Positions 40,661 through 49,393 of a DNA stretch of 64,000 nucleotides are shown here, one piece after another (within the stretch, counting starts at the first letter, position 1; every line of letters starts with the position of its first letter). The notes beneath the pieces are model-generated. The model saw nothing but the letters and a program-made list of their open reading frames with translations, was not told the origin of the DNA and did no database searches. This DNA is from UBA1447 sp002329225 (GTDB taxonomy: Bacteria > Bacillota > Clostridia > Oscillospirales > Acutalibacteraceae). A program made the translations under genes and the position numbers. The stretch covers positions 124,001 through 188,000 of the forward strand of contig JBMNVN010000002.1 of NCBI GenBank assembly GCA_050946835.1, given 5' to 3'.

Positions 40661-41167
40661 ATGTCTTGGAATATTGAAGAAAGCACACCAAATGTTGAAG
40701 AAATTGATGAAGTATACTGGGGTTTAAGGGAACAAGCGTTCAATATTACACCGGCGGATTTGCACATCACCCTCGATGTCGGCGAAAAGCATCAGGTTTA
40801 TGCCGCCGTTATTGATATGCCGGTCAATAACGCTATATCAACGCTGGTATGTATGTTTGACGGGACGACAAGCTTATATTTTAGCAACGGCGGTGCGATT
40901 CTCGGTGCCGGTCAAAAGCATGAAACGGTAGCAAAGGCAACAAGGGAGTTTTTGTTCAGCTCGGGGCAGGCTGTTCCATTTATGCAAAAAATGACAGAGT
41001 ATCCGCTGCCAACTACAAAAGAGGCAACGGTGTATTTAAAATGCGGGGAAGGCGTGTTTTCAGCACAAATTAATATGGAAGAAAAGCAAACTGAAATACA
41101 TAAAGAGTTCCTTGACTTTCTTATCCAAAGAGTTCTCAACGCTTTAAGAGATAGTAATGAGCTGTAA
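40661..41167 (+). CDS. Hypothetical protein, 168 residues
   Basis: A soluble acidic protein with no signal peptide or membrane helix and no recognised domain. It alternates strands and helices, for example LHITLDVGEKHQVYAAVIDMP, LVCMFDGTTSLYFSNGGAILG and ETVAKATREFLFSSGQAVPF. GGGGGA precedes the ATG, and a hairpin terminator follows at 41206-41247, so it is a real single-gene unit. Confidence 0.75.
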   Translation: MSWNIEESTPNVEEIDEVYWGLREQAFNITPADLHITLDVGEKHQVYAAVIDMPVNNAISTLVCMFDGTTSLYFSNGGAILGAGQKHETVAKATREFLFSSGQAVPFMQKMTEYPLPTTKEATVYLKCGEGVFSAQINMEEKQTEIHKEFLDFLIQRVLNALRDSNEL

Positions 41168-41205
41168 ATCTTAACATACAGCGAATGTATTATTGATGAG
41201 GAATT

Positions 41206-41247
41206 GATGCCGTTCTTTAACTTAGTTAAGGCGGCATCTTAATTTTT
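41206..41247 (+). terminator. Terminator of the 168-residue hypothetical gene
   Basis: GATGCCG and CGGCATC, with inner TAAC/GTTA pairs, are followed by TTAATTTTT. Confidence 0.65.
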
Positions 41248-41277
41248 GCTTAATATTGTTTTCCAATCTTAATAACT

Positions 41278-41287
41278 TTGTTATAAT
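41278..41287 (+). promoter_or_regulatory. Extended -10 promoter of the ChbG/YdjC gene
   Basis: TTGTTATAAT includes a TG one base ahead of TATAAT; the -35 region is weak. Confidence 0.5.
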
Positions 41288-41318
41288 TACTTTGCAAAAC
41301 AAATAGGGATGAGGCAGC

Positions 41319-42179
41319 ATGAATAACGAAAAATATTTAATCATCAATGCCGATGATTATGGCATGAACAGCGAAACAAATCGGGCCATAGAAGAGTTGC
41401 TGGAAAAAGGGCTGATAACCTCAACTTCTCTAATGACGGTAGCAAAAGAATCGAAAACCGCAGTGTTAAAGTGTTCTGCCGAGAAGTATCCGGCAGGGGT
41501 TCATTTTACCCTTAATTCAGACAGTGAAACGGAGCGTTGGCAGAGTAATTCGGGGGCGGCGTCATTACAGGACATTTATGGCCTTCGGCACAGCATTTTA
41601 AAATCGGCTTTTGCAATAAAATCAAAAGATGTGGATAAAGAACTAAAAGCCCAGTACAGTTTTATGTGTGATGCGGGATGCAAGCCCGACCACGCAGACA
41701 GCCATTCAGGTACACTTTACGGCATTAACGGACGCATGTTTTTCATAAATGCTTTTCGCTTTTGCGCCGAGCATGACCTGCCTTTCCGTTTTCCCCAAAA
41801 AGCAGGCTTTTTTGAGCTGCAATTCGGCAGAAAGGCGCCGCGTCCATTATTATGGTTCCACAAATTTATTTTATCTTATGCTGACCGATACAGGGTTAAG
41901 CTGTTGGATGATATGCTTGCCAACCCTTTTTCGATGGCAAAGTTGGGCGGTTACGAAGGATTGCAGAAGTTTTATTTAGACTTACTTGATAATATCGGCC
42001 CCGGAGTGAGTGAAATATTTTTACATCCCTCATATCCGCTGGAAAGTGCCGGTGAAAATCAGAGAGAGTGGCAAAAAAGGGTATTTGAATTTGAATTTTT
42101 AAAGAGCGGGGACTTGTTGGAAAAAGCAAAAGAATGTAATATTACTGTTGGTTCCTGGGCACAGGCGCCTTTTAAATGA
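41319..42179 (+). CDS. ChbG/YdjC family carbohydrate deacetylase
   Basis: 286 residues. The metal-binding pair is in LIINADDYGMN, then PAGVHFTLNS holds a histidine ligand, and DHADSHSGTLYG supplies the next histidines; FLHPSYPLES is the late motif. Family members remove acetyl groups from N-acetylated mono- or disaccharides such as diacetylchitobiose. No signal peptide, so it is cytosolic. It is a single gene with its own promoter. Confidence 0.9.
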   Translation: MNNEKYLIINADDYGMNSETNRAIEELLEKGLITSTSLMTVAKESKTAVLKCSAEKYPAGVHFTLNSDSETERWQSNSGAASLQDIYGLRHSILKSAFAIKSKDVDKELKAQYSFMCDAGCKPDHADSHSGTLYGINGRMFFINAFRFCAEHDLPFRFPQKAGFFELQFGRKAPRPLLWFHKFILSYADRYRVKLLDDMLANPFSMAKLGGYEGLQKFYLDLLDNIGPGVSEIFLHPSYPLESAGENQREWQKRVFEFEFLKSGDLLEKAKECNITVGSWAQAPFK

Positions 42180-42270
42180 TATCAGGTTAGTTTTCATAAA
42201 TCTTAGAGCCCTGTTTTACATTTAAAATTAATCGTAATTTTTCTTTTTTTCATTTTGGGGGGATAAAGCT

Positions 42271-44034
42271 TTGCGTGCCGGGAAAATAGTGTTGGGATAC
42301 TTTAAAAAATATTGGCCACGCTATTTTTTGGGGCTTATTTTAGTTTTTGTGTCAACTTATCTCGCAACCGTTATTCCTCTTAAGCTTGGCGAAGCAATTG
42401 ATGCATTGGGCTCACCTCAATACACCTCCTACGAAGTTAAAAGAATAGCCTTGACTTTGGCTGTAATAGCGGTTTTATCTTTTGCTGCGAGATTTGTGTG
42501 GCGCTACTTGATTATCGGTTTTTGCAGGTATGTTGAATTTTTTCTCCGTGAAAAAGTCTTTTCTCACCTGTTAAGTTTAAGTTCCGATTTTTATACCGCC
42601 AACGATACCGGCGACATTATTACCAGAACTATTTCAGATGTTCAGGCAGTGCGTATGATGTTGGGCTTCGGCATTGTGTCAATAATTAACACAATTGTTA
42701 CTGTCACAATGTCGGTAATCAATATGAGCGCTTCCATGAATATCTATTTTACATTGATGGCTCTTGTGCCCGTACCGTTTATGGTTTTTGTAATTACTAG
42801 GGTTAGAAAGCTCGTAAAAGACCGTTATAAGAATGTCCGGGAGGCTGTTTCGGCTATTTCCTCAAAAGTTCAGGAAAATATTACGGGTATAAGGGTAATT
42901 AAAGCCTTTGTTCAGGAAGAAGAAGAAAGTAAAGTTTTTGATGCGCTAAGTGAAAATAAACTTAAAACTGAAATCGAGTTTGCGCGCGCCCATTCCGCTT
43001 TATCTCCGGCAGTATCCTTATCAGTCGGGATTGTATTTTCCGCCTTTTTGGTTGCCGGAGGTTCTATGGTGGCAAAAGGGAGCGCCTCTTTAGGCGACTT
43101 TGTGGCTTTTAATACCTATATCCTCCTGATAATGCAACCATTGGGAAACATTGGCAGAATAGTCGAACGTTGGCAAAGGGGGATTACCTCCATGTCAAGG
43201 CTCGATGATATTCTTCTTTCAGCGCCTGCGGTTGATGACTCAAAAGCGGATTTCAATATAAAATCAATAGAATCCGGACAACTTGCCGTTAAAAATCTAA
43301 GTTTTTCTATTGGCGAAAAAAGTATTCTAAAAGATGTTACCTTCAATTTACCTGATAAAGGAACAATTGCATTAATGGGCCCTATCGGCAGCGGTAAATC
43401 AAAATTGTTGGAGGTTATAATAAGACTTTGGCCGTGTGATGACGGTGTTGTATTTTTAGACGACAAAGACATTAATCAAATACCTCTTTCAGTTTTGAGG
43501 AATAATTGTTCCATTGTTCATCAGGACACTTTTTTGTTTTCGGACACTATTTTTGAAAATATCAGAATGTTTGATGAAAATATTAACATTGAACAAGTGA
43601 TTGAGGCCGCCCGCCTTGCTGATGTGCATGATAATATATCGGAATTCCCTGAGGGTTATGAGACTGTTGTAGGCGAAAGGGGAATGACATTGTCCGGCGG
43701 ACAAAAACAAAGGGTAGCATTGGCAAGAGCGCTCATTAGAAAGCCTAAACTGCTTTTATTGGACGACTGTTTATCGGCGGTTGACTCTCAAACCGAAAAG
43801 CGTATTATTCGGAATTTGAAAGAGGCAACGGGGGACTGCTCGGTAATAATCGTCACCCACAGGGTTGCCGCCGCCGCTTTGGCTGACTCTATAGTTATTC
43901 TCTCTCAGGACGGTGAAATTGCGGAAATCGGAGCTCATGAAGAACTTGACGCTTTAGGAGGATATTACAGCACATTAATCAAGACGGCTCAAAGCGATGA
44001 AGAAACTCCTGTAAGGGGGTGCAGCGATGAGTAA
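42271..44034 (+). CDS. Heterodimeric ABC exporter subunit with degenerate catalytic site
   Basis: 587 residues: six membrane helices (1-310), then an ATPase domain. Walker A is MGPIGSGKSKLLEV, the signature TLSGGQKQRVALARAL is canonical, and Walker B reads LLLLDDCLSAVD, so the catalytic glutamate is replaced by aspartate. In heterodimeric exporters such as BmrCD or TM287/288 one subunit normally carries such a non-catalytic site. TTG start after GGGGGG. It overlaps the next gene by 8 bases, so the two subunits are translationally coupled. The exported substrate is unknown. Confidence 0.93.
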   Translation: MRAGKIVLGYFKKYWPRYFLGLILVFVSTYLATVIPLKLGEAIDALGSPQYTSYEVKRIALTLAVIAVLSFAARFVWRYLIIGFCRYVEFFLREKVFSHLLSLSSDFYTANDTGDIITRTISDVQAVRMMLGFGIVSIINTIVTVTMSVINMSASMNIYFTLMALVPVPFMVFVITRVRKLVKDRYKNVREAVSAISSKVQENITGIRVIKAFVQEEEESKVFDALSENKLKTEIEFARAHSALSPAVSLSVGIVFSAFLVAGGSMVAKGSASLGDFVAFNTYILLIMQPLGNIGRIVERWQRGITSMSRLDDILLSAPAVDDSKADFNIKSIESGQLAVKNLSFSIGEKSILKDVTFNLPDKGTIALMGPIGSGKSKLLEVIIRLWPCDDGVVFLDDKDINQIPLSVLRNNCSIVHQDTFLFSDTIFENIRMFDENINIEQVIEAARLADVHDNISEFPEGYETVVGERGMTLSGGQKQRVALARALIRKPKLLLLDDCLSAVDSQTEKRIIRNLKEATGDCSVIIVTHRVAAAALADSIVILSQDGEIAEIGAHEELDALGGYYSTLIKTAQSDEETPVRGCSDE

Positions 44035-45844
44035 CGATAATGACAATCGGCCGGAAATTGAGGGCGGCCTTCAAGAGTATGTTGAAAGAAAAAAGGGCAC
44101 AACTGTAATTCGACTGTTCTCTTACTTTAAACATCATAAATTACTTGTAACGGCTACCGTCGTATTGGCTATTATTCTTAACGGAGCTGTGCTTATACAA
44201 CCCTTGATTATTAAAGCTCTGATTGACAACCACCTGACAAAACACAGCTATAAACCCGGAGTCTTTTTGTCCTACGCTTTATTCTATTTGGCTACTGTAC
44301 TTATTTCAGCATTCGGCGGCTATACTCAGTCGATAATGATAACACGCTTAGGCCAATCCATTATCAGCCGAATCAGATCCGCCCTGTTCTATAAAATACA
44401 GAATTTCGGAATGGGCTTTTTTGACAGAAACTCCTCGGGTAAACTGTTAAACAGAATTAACAGTGATGTTGAGGCTTTATCTGACATATTTTCAAGTACT
44501 TTGATCAGCCTTGTAAAAGATACATTATTTCTTGCCGGAATTTTGGCGGCAATGTTTGCGCTGGATGTAAGGCTGGCTCTTTTCTCTTTGTTATCCGTTC
44601 CCGTAGTTTTGGTCATAACTTTGGTTTACAGGAGTTTGGCAAGAAAAAACTTTAAACAGGTAAAAGCCCAACTATCAAAAATAAATGCATTTTTAGCTGA
44701 AAACATAATCGGAATTAAGGTTATTCAAAGCTTTGCAAAAGAGAGTAAAAAGCTTGAAGAATTTCATGAACTCGGTGAGGTATATTGTAAACTCGGTGTG
44801 CGCGGGGTTATTCTTAACAGTTTGTCAAATCCTTTAATCCTTGCCGTTTCCAACGTTATGATTGCATTGTTAATCGGTGTATCTGCCTCAGGAGTAAGAG
44901 CGGGAACAATTGAAGTCGGAGTTGTATTTGCTTTTGTAACTTATATTAGACAATTATTTAATCCTATTGCACATCTTTCAGAACAGTTTACAGGTATTCA
45001 ATCTGCATTAATCTCCGCAGACAGAGTTTTTGATTTGATGGATGCCGAAGAATACGCCGAAACCGCCGATTCCGGGAAGCATATTACAAGCTTTAAGGGA
45101 GAAATTGAGTTTAAAAATGTTTGGTTTGCTTACAATGACGGAGATTATGTGTTAAAAGATGTAAGCTTCCGCATCTTACCGGGTCAGCGTTGTGCCTTTG
45201 TTGGTGCTACGGGCTCAGGTAAAAGTACGATTATTTCTCTGCTGGCTCGGTTTTATGAAATTCAGAAAGGGCAAATTCTGATTGACGGGCTTGACATAAG
45301 AGAATACAATCTGGCGGATTTGCGGCGCAGTGTTGCAGTTGTACAGCAGGATGTTTTTCTCTTTTCGGGAGATTTGCGTTTCAACATTCGGCTTAATAAC
45401 GACAGCATTACGGATGAAGATATTCATCGGATTATTCGTGAAATTAAAGCCGATGAATTCTTCGACTCGCTTGAAGGCGGCTTTGATTATCCTGTTTCCG
45501 AAAGGGGAAGTACTTTTTCAGCCGGCGAACGTCAGCTTGTATCTTTCGCAAGGGCCTTGGCCTTTAAGCCTTCAATCCTTGTTCTGGATGAGGCAACGGC
45601 TAACATAGATACCGAAACTGAAAAATCCATACAGAATACGATAGACGCAATTTCAAAAATGCATACGGTTATAGTAGTTGCCCACAGAATTTCGACAATA
45701 GTAAATTCAGATGTTATTTTTGTTATGGATAATGGAGAAATTAAAGAGTACGGAACCCATGAGGAACTTGCTTCAAAATCGGGACTTTATAAAAAACTGC
45801 TGGAAGCATCTGAACAAAAAGAAAGTAGAAACACGGGAGAATAA
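44027..45844 (+). CDS. Heterodimeric ABC exporter subunit with catalytic glutamate
   Basis: 605 residues: a short acidic N-terminus, six membrane helices, and an ATPase domain with Walker A VGATGSGKSTIISL and Walker B SILVLDEATANID (glutamate present). The signature is the unusual FSAGERQLVSFARAL rather than LSGGQ, as expected for the partner whose signature faces the degenerate site. Together with the preceding gene it forms one exporter with a single competent ATP site. The stop is 2 bases from the next gene. Confidence 0.93.
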   Translation: MSNDNDNRPEIEGGLQEYVERKKGTTVIRLFSYFKHHKLLVTATVVLAIILNGAVLIQPLIIKALIDNHLTKHSYKPGVFLSYALFYLATVLISAFGGYTQSIMITRLGQSIISRIRSALFYKIQNFGMGFFDRNSSGKLLNRINSDVEALSDIFSSTLISLVKDTLFLAGILAAMFALDVRLALFSLLSVPVVLVITLVYRSLARKNFKQVKAQLSKINAFLAENIIGIKVIQSFAKESKKLEEFHELGEVYCKLGVRGVILNSLSNPLILAVSNVMIALLIGVSASGVRAGTIEVGVVFAFVTYIRQLFNPIAHLSEQFTGIQSALISADRVFDLMDAEEYAETADSGKHITSFKGEIEFKNVWFAYNDGDYVLKDVSFRILPGQRCAFVGATGSGKSTIISLLARFYEIQKGQILIDGLDIREYNLADLRRSVAVVQQDVFLFSGDLRFNIRLNNDSITDEDIHRIIREIKADEFFDSLEGGFDYPVSERGSTFSAGERQLVSFARALAFKPSILVLDEATANIDTETEKSIQNTIDAISKMHTVIVVAHRISTIVNSDVIFVMDNGEIKEYGTHEELASKSGLYKKLLEASEQKESRNTGE

Positions 45845-45846
45845 CA

Positions 45847-46185
45847 ATGAATATTCAAATTTTTGGCAAAAAGAAGTGCTTCGACACCGGTAAGGCCGAA
45901 AGATTTTTTAAGGAAAGGCGCATAAAATATCAGTATGTTGATATTTTAAGATTAGGCTTAAGCAAGGGTGAGCTGAAAAGCGTTGCCGCTGCTGTGGGAG
46001 TCAATAATCTTATTGATGAAGACTCCGCAGAGTTCAGAAGGTTAAATCTTGCATATATTCATTCCGCCTCAAACAGAGAAGAAATTCTATTGAACAATCC
46101 CGGATTGTATAAAACTCCTATAGTCAGGAATGGCAAAAAGGCTACGGTGGGGTATCAGCCGGAGGTTTGGCTTAACTGGGATTAA
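45847..46185 (+). CDS. ArsC/Spx family thioredoxin-fold protein
   Basis: 112 residues. The active-site strand-turn is IFGKKKCFDTGKAERFF: the single catalytic cysteine of the ArsC family is kept, while the second cysteine of Spx-type CxxC is absent (threonine follows after two residues). RRIKYQYVDI and the late LYKTPIVRNGKKATVGY with its cis-proline complete the ArsC fold. It could be a glutathione- or thiol-dependent reductase; arsenate activity is not implied. It follows the ABC exporter by 2 bases. Confidence 0.85.
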   Translation: MNIQIFGKKKCFDTGKAERFFKERRIKYQYVDILRLGLSKGELKSVAAAVGVNNLIDEDSAEFRRLNLAYIHSASNREEILLNNPGLYKTPIVRNGKKATVGYQPEVWLNWD

Positions 46186-46213
46186 CCCCTATCTGTTCTT
46201 TTAAAAAAAGAGA

Positions 46214-46251
46214 AGGTTTAGATTGATTTCATACTAAACCTATGGTAAAAT
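46214..46251 (+). promoter_or_regulatory. Promoter and operator-like palindrome of the Rrf2 gene
   Basis: TTGATT, 17 bases and TAAAAT make the promoter (46223-46251). AGGTTTAG (46214-46221) and CTAAACCT (46234-46241) are a perfect 8-bp inverted repeat spanning the -35 box, well placed for autorepression by the Rrf2 protein. No T run follows, so it is not a terminator. Confidence 0.65.
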
Positions 46252-46274
46252 GGCAATATAAAGGGGGATGAATG

Positions 46275-46709
46275 ATGAAAGTCTCTACAAGAGGTAGGTA
46301 TGCGCTGCGTTTAATGCTTGATTTGGCAGAAAACGGAAGAGGGGATTATGTTTCTCTAAAAGATATTTCTCAACGGCAAAGCATATCGATGAAGTATTTG
46401 GAACAAATTGTAACACAACTGAGTAATTCAGGTCTGATAAAAAGCAAGAGAGGTCCGCAAGGCGGATATATGTTGAAGAAAGAGCCGGAGCAATATTCTG
46501 TAGGTACTGTGCTTCGTGCTACCGAGGGCAGTCTTGCTCCTATTTCCTGCGTTGAAGCAGAAGACGAACTTTGCTGTAGGTTTGACGAATGTTTGACTTT
46601 TGAATTTTGGCGTGGGTTGGACAAAATCATAAGCGATTATGTTGACAGCTTTACTTTGGCGGACTTACTTGATAGCTTTAGAACGAAGAAAAAAAGTAGT
46701 AATAGTTGA
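46275..46709 (+). CDS. Rrf2 family (IscR-like) transcriptional regulator
   Basis: 144 residues from the second ATG, which is better spaced from GGGGGATGA. The opening KVSTRGRYALRLMLDLAEN and the winged helix with YLEQIVTQLSNSGLIKSKRGPQGGYML are the Rrf2 signature. Cysteines in ISCVEAEDELCCRFDEC fall where IscR binds a 2Fe-2S cluster, though spacing differs (C-x7-CC-x4-C). Standing directly before iscS-iscU it is the likely cluster sensor that controls them. Confidence 0.9.
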   Translation: MKVSTRGRYALRLMLDLAENGRGDYVSLKDISQRQSISMKYLEQIVTQLSNSGLIKSKRGPQGGYMLKKEPEQYSVGTVLRATEGSLAPISCVEAEDELCCRFDECLTFEFWRGLDKIISDYVDSFTLADLLDSFRTKKKSSNS

Positions 46710-46769
46710 GTTTTTTGACTATCAACAAAAAAATATTACTAATGTTCTGCCGTTTGTGTAAAGCGATAG

Positions 46770-46799
46770 ATGACAAAAGCGGTTTAGATATAATATAAT
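46770..46799 (+). promoter_or_regulatory. Promoter of iscS-iscU-nadA-mnmA
   Basis: ATGACA, an 18-base spacer and TATAAT. A second TATAAT overlaps 5 bases upstream. The spacer contains GGTTTAGAT (46781-46789), which also occurs in the Rrf2 promoter palindrome, a possible shared half-site. Confidence 0.6.
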
Positions 46800-46828
46800 G
46801 TACTTCAATATTTCACCGGGGGATTCTT

Positions 46829-48007
46829 ATGGACAGAGTTTACATGGATAATGCGGCTACAACCAAGCTGAGTGAGCAAGCCCTGACTTCAATGCTGCCT
46901 TATTTAACTGAATATTACGGTAACGCCTCAAGTTTACACGCTTTCGGGCGCGAGGCTGCTGCCGCTCTTGAAAATGCGAGAAAGTCAATAGCTGAAAATT
47001 TAGGTGCTTTGCCTAAAGAGGTTTATTTTACCTCCGGCGGTTCGGAAGCGGACAATTGGGCGATTATAAATGCGGCACGTATGGGTGCAAAAAAAGGTAA
47101 GAAGCATATTATTTCTACAAAGTTTGAGCATCATGCCGTTCTTCATACCTTGCAAAGGCTTGAAAAAGAGGGCTTTGAGGTAACATATCTTGAAGTTTAT
47201 TCCGACGGGTTGGTAAGAGTAGAGGATTTAAGTAAAAGTCTAAGGGAAGATACTGCCCTTGTAACAATAATGTTTGCAAATAATGAGATTGGAACAATCC
47301 AACCGATAGCGGAAATCGGCAAGTTATGCCGTTCAAAAGGTGTTTTGTTCCATACCGATGCCGTTCAGGCAGTAGGCCATGAGTACATAAATGTACACGA
47401 ACAATCCATTGACATGCTTTCCTTGTCGGCGCATAAGTTTTCCGGCCCTAAAGGGATTGGCGCTCTGTTTATCAGAACAGGAATACCTCTTCCCGCTTAT
47501 ATCTCCGGCGGAAGCCAGGAAAGGAAGAAAAGAGCCGGTACAGAAAACGTTGCCGCTATTGTAGGCATGGCAACAGCGCTTGATGCTTCTTGCAAGAACA
47601 TGAAAACTAATAACGAAAAAGTCAGAGCATTGCGCAACAGGCTAATTGATGAACTTACAAAAATATCTCACTCGCGTCTTAACGGAGATAGAGAAAAAAG
47701 ACTTTCCGGCAATGTTAGTCTTTGTTTTGAGGGAGTTGAAGGGGAAGCACTTCTATTATCATTGGATCTTAAAGGTATTTCCGCTTCTTCCGGTTCTGCA
47801 TGTACCTCAGGCTCTCTTGATCCCAGCCATGTTCTGTTGGCTATTGGTTTGCCCCATGAAATCGCCCACGGCTCATTGAGGCTCTCACTAAATGAAAACA
47901 ATACTGACAAAGAAGTTGACTATGTTATTGAAGCATTACCCGGAATTATTGAAAGATTAAGAGAAATGTCCCCGGTTTGGGAGAAAATTGTAAAAGGAGA
48001 AAACTGA
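46829..48007 (+). CDS. iscS: Cysteine desulfurase
   Basis: 392 residues. YMDNAATTKLSEQAL at the start, FTSGGSEADNWAI, FHTDAVQAVGH and the PLP lysine in SLSAHKFSGPKGIGAL are all canonical; the mobile catalytic cysteine is in SGSACTSGSLDPSHVL. It releases sulfur from L-cysteine as a persulfide for Fe-S clusters and for the tRNA thiolase MnmA encoded downstream. One base separates it from iscU. Confidence 0.96.
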   Translation: MDRVYMDNAATTKLSEQALTSMLPYLTEYYGNASSLHAFGREAAAALENARKSIAENLGALPKEVYFTSGGSEADNWAIINAARMGAKKGKKHIISTKFEHHAVLHTLQRLEKEGFEVTYLEVYSDGLVRVEDLSKSLREDTALVTIMFANNEIGTIQPIAEIGKLCRSKGVLFHTDAVQAVGHEYINVHEQSIDMLSLSAHKFSGPKGIGALFIRTGIPLPAYISGGSQERKKRAGTENVAAIVGMATALDASCKNMKTNNEKVRALRNRLIDELTKISHSRLNGDREKRLSGNVSLCFEGVEGEALLLSLDLKGISASSGSACTSGSLDPSHVLLAIGLPHEIAHGSLRLSLNENNTDKEVDYVIEALPGIIERLREMSPVWEKIVKGEN

Positions 48008-48008
48008 A

Positions 48009-48446
48009 ATGGCATACAGCGAAAAGGTTATGGAACATTTTGCAAATCCGCGGAATGTCGGTAAGATTGAAGATGCTGACGGCATAGGCGAAGTCGGCAA
48101 CGCTAAGTGCGGCGATATAATGAAAGTTTATATTAAGGTTAATGACGGAATTATTACCGACGTTAAATTCAACACTTTCGGTTGTGCCTCCGCTATAGCC
48201 ACCAGCTCCATGGCTACCGAGATGATTAAGGGCAAAAGTATTGAGGAAGCATTAACACTTACAAACAAAGCGGTTGTTGAAGCTTTAGACGGTCTGCCTC
48301 CGGCAAAAATTCACTGTTCCGTGTTGGCGGAAGAGGCTGTAAGGGCTGCAATAGCTGATTATTGTGAGAAGAACGGTATTCCCGTTCCCAGTGATTCCTT
48401 CAAGTGTGACGGTTGCTGCAACTCCTGTTCCTCCTCCAGGCAATAA
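48009..48446 (+). CDS. iscU: Fe-S cluster scaffold IscU/NifU-like
   Basis: 145 residues. The three cluster cysteines are in GNAKCGDIM, FGCASAIA and KIHCSVLAEEA, with the conserved aspartate beside the first. The C-terminus adds a short cysteine-rich tail, FKCDGCCNSCSSS, absent from E. coli IscU but seen in some clostridial relatives (from memory). It builds clusters with sulfur from IscS. Confidence 0.95.
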   Translation: MAYSEKVMEHFANPRNVGKIEDADGIGEVGNAKCGDIMKVYIKVNDGIITDVKFNTFGCASAIATSSMATEMIKGKSIEEALTLTNKAVVEALDGLPPAKIHCSVLAEEAVRAAIADYCEKNGIPVPSDSFKCDGCCNSCSSSRQ

Positions 48447-48478
48447 ATTTCAATAAGACGGGAAAGGCGGTATAGACA

Positions 48479-49390
48479 ATGGTTGCCGATTTACAAAAAG
48501 AGATACTGCGTCTAAAAAAAGAGAAGGATGTTTGCATTTTAGCTCACAGTTATCAGAATGAGCCGGTGTTGGAAGTTGCCGATTACCAAGGTGACTCATT
48601 TCAACTCAGCGTCAGGGCACAAGAAGCTCCGAACAGCACTATATTAATGTGCGGTGTTCGCTTTATGGCCGAAACTGTTAAGATACTTTCGCCGGAAAAG
48701 AAAGTGATTCTTGCCAATGAGCATGCCGGTTGCCCTATGGCGGAACAGATGGATAAAGAGATGATACAAGCCGTGAAAGACGATTATCCCGACTTTACGG
48801 TAGTGGCATATATAAACACAACTGCTGAACTTAAAACGGTTTGTGATGTCTGTGTAACATCTTCTTCCGCCGTTAGAATTGTAAATAAGATTGAAAATAA
48901 AAATATACTCTTCATTCCCGACTGTAACCTCGGGCATTATGTAGCGAGCAGAAATCCGGAAAAGAATATCAAGTTGCTCAACGGTAACTGCCCCATTCAT
49001 GCTGCAGTAGAAGCTGCGGAGGTTGAAGCTGCAAAAACTGCGTACCCGAATGCCCTTGTGTTGGTTCACCCGGAGTGTAAGCCGGAAGTTGTTGCTCTGG
49101 CGGATTATGTGGGTTCCACAGCCGAAATATTGGAATTTCCTAAAAAATCGGAACACAATGAGTTTATTATCGGAACGGAGTTGGGAGTGACCGAACATTT
49201 ACAACACATATTCCCGGACAAAAAATTCATTAATCTTTCTAAAAAGTTGATTTGTCCTGATATGAAGATAACCACCCTTATGGATGTTTATCAAAGCTTA
49301 AAAGGACAGGGCGGAGAAGAGATTTTACTTGATGAAGATACCCTGAGAGATGCCCGTAAATGTATTGATGAAATGATAAGGTTGGGTTAA
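48479..49390 (+). CDS. nadA: Quinolinate synthase
   Basis: 303 residues. It starts KDVCILAHSYQNEPVLEVADYQGDS and contains MCGVRFMAETVK, VCVTSSSAVRI, HPECKPEVVALADYVGSTAE and a late LICPDMKITTLMDVY; cysteines in these blocks are placed to hold the 4Fe-4S cluster. It condenses iminoaspartate with dihydroxyacetone phosphate to quinolinate in NAD synthesis. nadB and nadC are not beside it. Its need for a cluster explains its place behind iscSU. The start GTT-free ATG lies 30 bases after iscU. Confidence 0.95.
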   Translation: MVADLQKEILRLKKEKDVCILAHSYQNEPVLEVADYQGDSFQLSVRAQEAPNSTILMCGVRFMAETVKILSPEKKVILANEHAGCPMAEQMDKEMIQAVKDDYPDFTVVAYINTTAELKTVCDVCVTSSSAVRIVNKIENKNILFIPDCNLGHYVASRNPEKNIKLLNGNCPIHAAVEAAEVEAAKTAYPNALVLVHPECKPEVVALADYVGSTAEILEFPKKSEHNEFIIGTELGVTEHLQHIFPDKKFINLSKKLICPDMKITTLMDVYQSLKGQGGEEILLDEDTLRDARKCIDEMIRLG

Positions 49391-49393
49391 CTG

